From NCBI RefSeq assembly GCF_008629675.1, contig NZ_VWOX01000004.1, positions 186,001 through 250,000 of the forward strand: a DNA stretch of 64,000 nt, given 5' to 3'. A program made the position numbers and the translations under genes. Origin of the DNA: Roseiconus nitratireducens. Lineage in GTDB: Bacteria; Planctomycetota; Planctomycetia; Pirellulales; Pirellulaceae. Positions 18,391-26,202 of this stretch are shown one piece after another (position 1 is the stretch's first letter; the number at the start of each line of letters is the position of its first letter). A model generated the notes under the pieces. That model had not been told where the DNA came from. It made no database searches and saw only the letters and a list, made by a program, of their open reading frames with translations.

Positions 18391-19424
18391 GCGGTCGCCG
18401 ACGCGGAAGTTCCGTTTCGATCGGACACGATGCCTTCCTGGACATCGTTGCCAATTTGGTCGGAATCTTGATCATCCTGGTGGTCGTCTTGGGGGCGCAG
18501 TCCCAGGCCGTACTGCGGAAGGCTTCTGAGACGCCGGATGTTCCGGTGGATCCTCGCCGGCGCGCGGCGACCGAAGACGACATGGGCCATTTGGCGCTGG
18601 CCGCCGCCCGCGCGGCCGCCGCACAGAACGATTCGATCCGTTTGGAACGAACGATCAAATTCATCGACGACAAGATCGAAAAACAAGCTCATGAACGCAT
18701 GGTCCTGCTGACCCTGCTGCGAGAGGCCGAATCGGCGTGGGAAGCCGAACAGAAGAAACTGGACCAGAATCGCCTCGAGGCGGCCCGCCGCAATCAAGAA
18801 GTGCAGCAATTGAAGGAAGCGATTGCGGTCTTGGACGGCCAGCGGGAACGCTTGGAAGCCAGCGAGCCGCCGGTGGTCGCGATCTCACATCTGCCCACAC
18901 CGATGGCCAAAACGGTGTTCGGCACGGAAGTTCATTTTCGGTTGAAAGACAACCGTTTGTCGGTCGTTCCGATCGATCAGCTGACCGAAGAGATCTCGCT
19001 GGACATGCGGCGTCTGGCATCGGGTTCGCGCGAAGGCGTCATGGATTCGGCGATCGGCCCGATCCGAGGCTACGTCGCGCGGTACGTGCTCAATCGCAGC
19101 AACGAACTGGTCACGCGAGGGCGGCAAATCAGCCAAATGGCGCGGTTCCAGGTGATGGCGGCTTCCTTCGAACCGCTGCAGGAACCCCACGGCGAGCCCA
19201 TTCAGAGGGTGTTGGCCGGCGACAATTGGCTGGACGTCGAACTGGCGGGACACCAGCCCGCCGACACCACGGTCACCGTGTGGGTCTATCCGGACAGCTA
19301 CGGTGCGTTCCGCAAGCTGAAAGAAAAACTGTACGCCAAAGGTTTCGCCACCGCCGCGCGTCCCCTGGAACAGGGACGCCCGATCATCGCCAGCGCCGCC
19401 GGTTCCCGATCCTCGGCCCAGTAA
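18387..19424 (+). CDS. Single-TM coiled-coil protein, paralogue of the upstream gene, with membrane-proximal Asp
   Basis: A 345-aa protein that begins MSGRRRGSS, like its upstream neighbour. The TM segment (about 20-38) is DAFLDIVANLVGILIILVVV, with Asp15 and Asp19 at its start, a position matching the ExbD/TolR/MotB proton-carrying Asp. A coiled coil (about 70-160) and a globular C-terminal domain (165-330) ending in TVWVYPDSYGAFRKLKEKL follow. The likely role is the proton-coupling subunit of the second channel. It overlaps the upstream gene by 4 nt. A 6-7-bp hairpin with no T-tract follows at 19427-19444. Confidence 0.78.
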   Translation: MSGRRRGSSVSIGHDAFLDIVANLVGILIILVVVLGAQSQAVLRKASETPDVPVDPRRRAATEDDMGHLALAAARAAAAQNDSIRLERTIKFIDDKIEKQAHERMVLLTLLREAESAWEAEQKKLDQNRLEAARRNQEVQQLKEAIAVLDGQRERLEASEPPVVAISHLPTPMAKTVFGTEVHFRLKDNRLSVVPIDQLTEEISLDMRRLASGSREGVMDSAIGPIRGYVARYVLNRSNELVTRGRQISQMARFQVMAASFEPLQEPHGEPIQRVLAGDNWLDVELAGHQPADTTVTVWVYPDSYGAFRKLKEKLYAKGFATAARPLEQGRPIIASAAGSRSSAQ

Positions 19425-19481
19425 GTCCGGCGGACGTTCGCCGGGCCTACCACTTCGCCGAATCAGATCCGCCGTGCCCGA

Positions 19482-22400
19482 TCAGCTGCGTCGCATATCG
19501 AATGTGATCGGGAAATCATTGGGCGCGTCCACCGGCGGCAACTCCGGAATCATCATCCGTCCGCCGGTCATCGTGTTGACGTGGAACCTGGCCGCGCGTC
19601 GTGATTCCGCTTCGTTGGAGTTGATCGGAAAGACTTCGTGCGAGCGACCACTGGGATCGGCCGCGAAGTACCGGCACCCGCCCAGGGAATATTCCGTGGC
19701 ACGATCGACGACGTCGAACTGTAGCGGAACGTTGATCCCAATGGTCGGATGCAGGCAGCGTGGCGGCTGCCAGGCGCGAAACTTGATCCCGGCGATGTAC
19801 CGACCGGAGATCTCGGACGCGTGCATGGGCACCCGGCGGCCGTTGCACAACACGGCGTAACGTCGCGGGTCAAAGTTGTCGACGGTGATTTGCAACCGTT
19901 CCATGGAGGAATCGACGAATCGGGCGGTACCGCCGCCGGCCGGTTCTTCGCCCATCAGGTACCAGGGTTCGATGGCCGACCGCACTTCCATTTGCAGATC
20001 ATCCAGCCGAACCTCGCCGATCTTGGGGAATCGAAACTCATAGTGCGGCAAGAACCATTCCTGCTGCAGATCAACCCCGTGGCGTGCCAGCACGTCCAGC
20101 AAGTCCCCCAGGTCATGCCAGACGAAATGGGGCAGCAGGAAGCGGTCGTACAGGCTGGTGCCCCAGCGCGTCAGCGGCTCCTTGTAGGGGCGGTTCCAGA
20201 AGGCCGCGACGATGCTGCGGATCAACAACTGCTGAGCCAGGTTCATCCGTGGACTTGGCGGCATCTCGAAGCCACGCAGTTCGACCAATCCCAACCGCCC
20301 GGTGCTGGAATCGGGCGAATACAACTTGTCGATGCAGATCTCCGCCCGGTGGGTGTTGCCGGTCAGGTCCACCATCAAGTCGCGGAACAATCGGTCGACC
20401 GTCCAGGGCATGATTTCATGTCCCGACGTGTAGAACTTTTCCATCTCGCCGAGCGAGATTTCCATTTCGTTGACACTGTCCCGCCGGGCCTCGTCCATTC
20501 GGGGCGCCTGGCTGGTCGGCCCGATGAATTTGCCGCTGAACAGGTACGACAGGGCAGGGTGGTTGTGCCAAAATCGGATCATGCTGGCCAGCAAATCCGG
20601 CCGGCGGATGAAGGGGCTGTCGATCGGCGTACGGCCGCCCAAAACGATGTGCGCACCGCCGCCGGTCCCCGTGTGCGTGCCATCGATGTCAAACTTCTCC
20701 GCCGTCAATCGGCTCTGGCGCGCCTGGTCGTAGAGAGTCTCGGTCAGTTCGACCAGGTCCCGCCACGTTGCGGACGGCTGCACGTTGACTTCGATCACCC
20801 CCGGATCCGGTGTGACTTTAAACATTTCCACCCGATGGTCCGGAGGTGGCAGGTAACCTTCCAGCACCACCGGAATCTCCAAATCGGCACAGGTTTCTTC
20901 GATCGCCGCCACCAAGTCCAGATAATCCTCCAGCCGCTGTGTGGGCGGCATGAAGACGTGCAAGCGTCCAAACCGGCATTCCACACACAGCGCGGTCGGA
21001 ATCACTTCTCCGTCCGGCTCGCGGTCGTCCTGGCGACTCAGCCGCTCTTCGATTTCCTCGATCCGATTTTTGTCTTGCTGAATCGTTTGGACTTCCGGCA
21101 GCGGCCCGCGTGGGGCGAAGGGGTCCACGGGCAAATAATCCGTCCGCGACGGGCCATAGGTGGCCGGCAGGCTGTCCAACGGCAACCGCAAACCGATCGG
21201 CGAGTCACCCGGGATGACAAACACCTTGTTTCCGCGAACCGGCCATCGGCCACCAACCCAGCCGGCATGAGCCTGCCACCAGGCGCGTCGCAGCGGCATC
21301 ACGAATCCCACCGGCTTGTTCAGCCCCTGCGTGAAGGTCCGCACCATCATCGCGCGCTCGTTGGGATCTTCCAGCTTGGGATCCGTCGGATCGACATCGA
21401 TCGGCAAGCGGTTTTCGCGCCACAAGTAGTGAAAGGTGTCCTCGTACACGGGGAACGTCAGCTTGGCCTCGATCCCCAAGGCACCTGCCAGGTGTTGGAC
21501 GAATCGCTGGGCGTCGTCATGGGTGTAGCCATAATCGGTGCCTTCGTCGGCGATGTACTTGGGGTTCTGCCAGACCGGTTGGCCGTCGCGTCGCCACAGG
21601 CAGGTCAGCGCCCAGCGTGGCAGGGATTCGCCGGGATACCATTTCCCCTGGCCATAGTGCAGCATGGCTCCCGGCGCGACGTTGTCGCGGAGTTTCAACA
21701 GCAACAGGTTGGACAGGACCCGCTTGTCGATGCCAACCGCCTCGGTGTTCCACTGCGGATCGTCGGCGTTGTCGATGGCGACAAACGTGGGTTCGCCGCC
21801 CATCGTCAGCCGCACATCGTTGGCTTGCAAAGATTCGTCGACGCGTTGTCCGGCGCTCAAGATCTTGGACCACTGCGCCTCGGTGTACGGTTTCGTGGTG
21901 CGGGGTCCTTCCTGAACCCGAGACACCGTCATCAGGTGGCTGAATTGCACCTCGCACGCTTCATGCCCGCCGGTGATCGGCGCCGCGTCAGCGTAGTGCG
22001 GGGTGCAGGCCAATGGGATGTGTCCTTCGCCGGCCATCAAACCGCTGGTCGGATCCAGCCCGACCCAGCCTGCGCCGGGCAAGTACACTTCGGTCCAGGC
22101 GTGCAGGTCACAGAAGTCCTCGACCGGACCCGTCGGACCGTCGATCGGCTTGATGTCGGGGGCCAACTGGATCAGATAACCGGACACGAATCGCGCGGCC
22201 ATTCCGATCTGACGGAACGCCTGCACCAGCATCCACGCAGAATCACGACAGGATCCGCTGCCGAGCGTTAAGGTTTCCTCCGGCGTCTGCACGCCGGGTT
22301 CCAACCGAACCGTGTAGTTGACGCTCTGCTGGGCCATCCGATTGACGTTGACCAAGAAGTCGATGACGCGTTCGGAAGCCTTGGGAAGTTGATCGACCCA

Positions 22401-22787
22401 CTCGCCGAATTTCGGCGTCAGCGGCTCAGTGACCAGGTAGGGAGCCAGCTGCACCTTGATCGAGTCGTTGTACTGAAACGGCCACGATTCGGCACTGTCT
22501 TCGACGAAGAAGTCGAACGGATTGATCACCGTCATGTCGGCCACCAGGTCGACGACGATCGACAACTCCTCGGCCCGCTTCGGAAAGACCAACCGCGCGA
22601 CCGGGTTGGCGAACGGATCCTGCTGCCAGTTGATGAACTGGTCTTTGGGACGCACGTCCAAGTCGTAGGACACGATTTTCGTGCGGCAATGGTAGGCCGG
22701 CCGGAGACGAATCAGTTGCGGCCCCAAGGCGATGGGGCGATCGTACTGGTAGCGAGTTTCGTGGTGGAGAGCAACGCGAATGGTCAT
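19482..22787 (-). CDS. Transglutaminase-like / DUF2126 protein
   Basis: A 1,101-aa protein. The N-terminal bacterial transglutaminase-like region covers about 1-260: a beta-rich start, then the transglutaminase core with catalytic GSGSCRD (Cys180), DLHAWTEVYLPG (His229) and GLDPTSG (Asp245). The rest is DUF2126, including GGEPTFVAIDNADDPQWN and a GTHTGTGGGAHIVLGG stretch that resembles an amidoligase/glutamine-synthetase-like fold. The family occurs with alpha-E and ATP-grasp genes and has been proposed to act in peptide synthesis or modification (comparative work by Iyer and colleagues). Its start overlaps the DUF403 stop by 4 nt (ATGA). Confidence 0.92.
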   Translation of the reverse strand: MTIRVALHHETRYQYDRPIALGPQLIRLRPAYHCRTKIVSYDLDVRPKDQFINWQQDPFANPVARLVFPKRAEELSIVVDLVADMTVINPFDFFVEDSAESWPFQYNDSIKVQLAPYLVTEPLTPKFGEWVDQLPKASERVIDFLVNVNRMAQQSVNYTVRLEPGVQTPEETLTLGSGSCRDSAWMLVQAFRQIGMAARFVSGYLIQLAPDIKPIDGPTGPVEDFCDLHAWTEVYLPGAGWVGLDPTSGLMAGEGHIPLACTPHYADAAPITGGHEACEVQFSHLMTVSRVQEGPRTTKPYTEAQWSKILSAGQRVDESLQANDVRLTMGGEPTFVAIDNADDPQWNTEAVGIDKRVLSNLLLLKLRDNVAPGAMLHYGQGKWYPGESLPRWALTCLWRRDGQPVWQNPKYIADEGTDYGYTHDDAQRFVQHLAGALGIEAKLTFPVYEDTFHYLWRENRLPIDVDPTDPKLEDPNERAMMVRTFTQGLNKPVGFVMPLRRAWWQAHAGWVGGRWPVRGNKVFVIPGDSPIGLRLPLDSLPATYGPSRTDYLPVDPFAPRGPLPEVQTIQQDKNRIEEIEERLSRQDDREPDGEVIPTALCVECRFGRLHVFMPPTQRLEDYLDLVAAIEETCADLEIPVVLEGYLPPPDHRVEMFKVTPDPGVIEVNVQPSATWRDLVELTETLYDQARQSRLTAEKFDIDGTHTGTGGGAHIVLGGRTPIDSPFIRRPDLLASMIRFWHNHPALSYLFSGKFIGPTSQAPRMDEARRDSVNEMEISLGEMEKFYTSGHEIMPWTVDRLFRDLMVDLTGNTHRAEICIDKLYSPDSSTGRLGLVELRGFEMPPSPRMNLAQQLLIRSIVAAFWNRPYKEPLTRWGTSLYDRFLLPHFVWHDLGDLLDVLARHGVDLQQEWFLPHYEFRFPKIGEVRLDDLQMEVRSAIEPWYLMGEEPAGGGTARFVDSSMERLQITVDNFDPRRYAVLCNGRRVPMHASEISGRYIAGIKFRAWQPPRCLHPTIGINVPLQFDVVDRATEYSLGGCRYFAADPSGRSHEVFPINSNEAESRRAARFHVNTMTGGRMMIPELPPVDAPNDFPITFDMRRS

Positions 22788-23746
22788 GCGGGCTGATTTG
22801 CGTAAAAGTAGTCTTGTCCAAGAGCGTCGCCGATTTCGTTCAATTCGACCTGCAAGCGATCGATGAATTGATGCATCCCCCCGGCGATCACTTCCTTGAC
22901 ATTGGTGTTCTTCAATCGGTGACGGAGGGCGTTGGTGCTTCGTTGGGCGTGACCGGTGTAATCGGACCCGGATTCCTTTTCAATTTGCCTCAGTGACCAT
23001 TCCGCGCCGGCGATACAGGAATAGATAGATCGCGGGAAAGACCGGTGGAACAGAAAGAAGGCAACAATTTTCTCGATATCCATCAGGTGATGTTCGCGGC
23101 GATAGGCTTCAAAACCGCTGATCGCCAGCAGCAGGGTCGACCACTGCAAATCATCGATCGCCGTCCCGACATCCTCCACGCGTGGCAGCAGGTTGAAGTA
23201 TTTCACGTCCAAGATCCGCGACGTCTTGTCGGCCCGCTCCAGCAACCGGCCGACATTGACGAAGTGCCAGGCAATGTCATGCGACATGGTGCTGTCCAAA
23301 ACCCCCGTCCACATCAGCGCGTGATAGCGAATTTGTTCAAAGAAATCGGCGGTGGGATCGGTCAACTGCGGGGCGCGGCTGTCGAGCACGAAGTGGTAAA
23401 ACTCGTTCAGTTTCTCGAATGACTCGGTGGGCATTGCTTCGCGAACACTCTTGGCGTTCTGCCGAGAGGACCGCAAGCAGGTCAGCATCGAACTGTGGTA
23501 CTCCTCGTCAAAGGCCAAGAACTGCACCACGTTCTGGCAGGTGGCCTGGCCGTACTTGGCCTCGAACCACTCGTTGTCACCGGTCACCTGGACCAGCGGC
23601 TCCCAGGGATTGACCGACGATTCGGTCGGATCCAGTGACATGTGCAGCGTGACCTCGATGAATCGAGCCAGATTCTCGGCCCGCTCGGCCTGGCGGCTCA
23701 TCCAATAAATTGACTCGGCAACGCGAGAGAGCATGATGCGTGACAT
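22784..23746 (-). CDS. Alpha-E domain (DUF403) protein
   Basis: A 320-aa all-helical protein from ATG 23746, beginning MSRIMLSRVAESIYWMSRQAERAENLARF, the standard start of the DUF403/alpha-E family. GRLLERADKTSRILDVKYFNLLP and the later RSIYSCI segment also match. The function is unknown; it is always linked to ATP-grasp and transglutaminase genes. The frame extends to 23878, but that part has no family match. It is coupled to the transglutaminase gene by a 4-nt overlap. Confidence 0.93.
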   Translation of the reverse strand: MSRIMLSRVAESIYWMSRQAERAENLARFIEVTLHMSLDPTESSVNPWEPLVQVTGDNEWFEAKYGQATCQNVVQFLAFDEEYHSSMLTCLRSSRQNAKSVREAMPTESFEKLNEFYHFVLDSRAPQLTDPTADFFEQIRYHALMWTGVLDSTMSHDIAWHFVNVGRLLERADKTSRILDVKYFNLLPRVEDVGTAIDDLQWSTLLLAISGFEAYRREHHLMDIEKIVAFFLFHRSFPRSIYSCIAGAEWSLRQIEKESGSDYTGHAQRSTNALRHRLKNTNVKEVIAGGMHQFIDRLQVELNEIGDALGQDYFYANQPA

Positions 23747-24010
23747 GATCGATGTAGGTCCGAAACGGGGTTCCCGCATCGGTGAAGTGGAGGGGATGGG
23801 GCGATGATGTTTGAACGTGGCGGGTGGCGGTTCCTGAGGCGGAAAATCCTGGTCACGCGCGGGTAACGGTTTGGGCAACGGCGACGGCCGGCGGATCCCG
23901 GTTTCGGATGCCGGCGGTGCGGGGTCCCCCGTCGGCCATCCCGCGGTCCCAACGCCGCCGGCCGATCGAGGCGCCGCAATCGATGGCCCGGACCTGACGC
24001 GGAAGGATTC

Positions 24011-25552
24011 CTACTCGGGAGAATTGTTGTGCAGCGACGCCACCGCCTGTCCCGCTTCGGCAGCGACCCAGGTGTCCTTGCTTCCGCCGCCTTGGGACGA
24101 ATTGACCACCAGGGAACCTTTGCGGAGGGCGACGCGTGTCAGCCCACCTGGCAACACCCAAACGTCGTCGGGGCGACTGCAAAGGATGTAGGGACGCAAA
24201 TCGACGTGCCGTCCTTCCAAGTGATCGCCAACGACGGTCGGGGCTCGCGAAAGCTCCAGCGTCGGCTGGGCAATCCAGTTGCGGGGATCCTTGCGAATCT
24301 TTTCGGCAAACTCCGCCCGCTCCTCCAGCGTCGCGTGGGGGCCGATCAAGATTCCGTACCCGCCCGACTCGCCGGCCGCTTTGACCACCAATTCATCCAA
24401 GTGTTCCAACACGTACTTCCGATCGTCCTCTTTCTGGCAAACGTAGGTCGGAACGTTGGGCAGGATCGGTTCTTCGTCCAGATAGTAGTGAATCATGTCG
24501 GGCACGAAGGCATAGATCACCTTGTCATCGGCGATCCCCGTGCCCGGGGCGTTGGCCAGCGTGATGTTTCCGGCTCGATAAACATCCATCAATCCCTCGA
24601 CGCCCAAGCAACTGTCTTTGCGGAACGTCTTGGGATCCAGGAAGGTGTCGTCGACGCGACGATAGATCACGTCGACGCGTTGCAGGCCGCTGGTGGTCCG
24701 CATGTAGACCAGATCGCCTTCGACCACCAAGTCGCGACCTTCGACCAAAACCGCTCCCATGCGTTGGGCCAGGTAGGAATGTTCGTAGTAGGCGCTGTTG
24801 TAAACGCCCGGGGTCAGCACCACGACGGTCGGGTTGGCAACGTGCGGCGGAGCCACATCGCACAGCAATTGGAACAACTGTGAACTGTAGTTGCTGACCG
24901 GCCGGACGCGTGACGCGCTGAACGCTTGCGGAAAGTTCCGCTTCATGACGTGCCGATTCTGCAGCACGTACGAGACCCCCGAAGGACAACGCAGGTTGTC
25001 TTCCAGGACGTAAACCGTCCCGCTGTTGTCCCGAACCAGGTCGGTCCCCGTGATGTGACACCAGACGTCGTTGAACGGCTTCAGCCCCTTGCACTGTTTC
25101 AGATACGAAGGGGCGGTGTCGATCAATTCCGCCGGAATGATTCCGTCATGGACGATCTGACGCTCGTTGTAAATGTCGCACAGAAAGCGATTGAGCGCTC
25201 GGATTCGCTGCTTCAGTCCCGCATCGATGTGTTTCCACAGCATCGCCGAAACGATTCGCGGCACCACATCGAACGGCATGATCTTTTCCGTCCCCGCCTG
25301 GTCGCTGTAGACGGTGAAGGTGATTCCCATCCGGTACAGAGCCCGTTCGATCGCGTGCTGGCGTCGCGACAATTCTCCCGGCGGCAAATTGTTGAATAGC
25401 GAAATCAGCGACTCGGCGTCCGGCCGCGCGATGTTGTTCTCGTCCACCAGTTCGTCATAGAACCCGTCCGTCTGGTAGTTCGGCAGACTCGGCAACGGTG
25501 TTTTGGCGCGAAGTCGAACTGATTGGGACTGAGACTGTGACTGTTCTTGCAT
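24011..25552 (-). CDS. Circularly permuted type 2 ATP-grasp protein (DUF404/DUF407)
   Basis: A 513-aa product that starts with a Gln/Ser-rich segment (QEQSQSQSQS). RALNRFLCDIYNERQIVHDGI, GTDLVRDNSGTVYVLEDNLR and CPSGVSYVLQNR are family hallmarks, as are RRVDDTFLDP and LDELVVKAAGESGGYGILIGP. The latter includes the conserved ATP-grasp Lys/Glu region. Family members are thought to ligate amino acids or peptides at the cost of ATP. It lies 264 bp upstream of, and on the same strand as, the alpha-E and transglutaminase genes, so the three form the conserved set. Confidence 0.93.
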   Translation of the reverse strand: MQEQSQSQSQSVRLRAKTPLPSLPNYQTDGFYDELVDENNIARPDAESLISLFNNLPPGELSRRQHAIERALYRMGITFTVYSDQAGTEKIMPFDVVPRIVSAMLWKHIDAGLKQRIRALNRFLCDIYNERQIVHDGIIPAELIDTAPSYLKQCKGLKPFNDVWCHITGTDLVRDNSGTVYVLEDNLRCPSGVSYVLQNRHVMKRNFPQAFSASRVRPVSNYSSQLFQLLCDVAPPHVANPTVVVLTPGVYNSAYYEHSYLAQRMGAVLVEGRDLVVEGDLVYMRTTSGLQRVDVIYRRVDDTFLDPKTFRKDSCLGVEGLMDVYRAGNITLANAPGTGIADDKVIYAFVPDMIHYYLDEEPILPNVPTYVCQKEDDRKYVLEHLDELVVKAAGESGGYGILIGPHATLEERAEFAEKIRKDPRNWIAQPTLELSRAPTVVGDHLEGRHVDLRPYILCSRPDDVWVLPGGLTRVALRKGSLVVNSSQGGGSKDTWVAAEAGQAVASLHNNSPE

Positions 25553-26202
25553 GGCGGTTTATTTCGAGTCCTCGAAGCGCACCGGCAGCGTTCCGCCGTG
25601 ATGACGCTCTGATTGATTCAATCCTCGCGGTCCGGGCCGCCTCGCTCCGCCGCTTTGCCCAAAGTCTAATCGGATCCAACCGCAAACGGGGATCGGCACC
25701 GGGCAGAGCCTACTTTGGGGGCAATACGCTTCCCAAATCCGCGAATTAATGGCAAGACGCCGATACCGTCTCGGCTTCGCGACTGGGCGTCGGAGCTGAC
25801 AGGGCGGCAATCTCACCGACGCACCAACCTAAGGTTCCGCGCCGTCGGGCACAAACGTTCCGCACGAATTTTTGCCCGCCCTCGGTCCCGGCGAACGCGT
25901 CGGCCGGGGATCCGACCGCCGGACAAACACGCGATCCTGCGTTGCTCCCACGCCTCTCGCCCCGCCGTCGGACGCGGGCAGGCCGCGTCACCGTGCCGCG
26001 GAGTCTGATTTCTGCGGAATCCTGGCTGAGGCACGGGCTCCGATGGAACTGCCGTCGCCGGTCGTCCGCCGCACGGCCGCGGGCAATGCCGCCCGCCGGC
26101 GGGTCGGTTAGGATTCAGCAACGTCGCGCTACGTCGCTTCCGATCCAAAGCCTTTCCATTGCTGACCTTTCCCGACCGCTGACACCGCTTCGAACTGTCC
26201 CC
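25553..26202. other. Gene-free stretch
   Basis: About 650 bp between the divergent ATP-grasp gene and the 730-aa gene. The plus frame of the latter is open back to 25942, but that part is Arg/Pro-rich with no start context, so I treat it as non-coding. No promoter, repeat or RNA is recognised. Confidence 0.4.

Noticed and set aside
19749..22271. 840-aa plus-strand ORF
   Set aside because: It is antisense to the intact transglutaminase/DUF2126 gene and rich in His/Gln/Arg, as expected for a high-GC shadow.
22784..23878. N-terminally extended start of the DUF403 gene
   Set aside because: The extra 44 residues are Pro-rich and do not match the family; MSRIMLSRVAESIYWM at 23746 is the family start.
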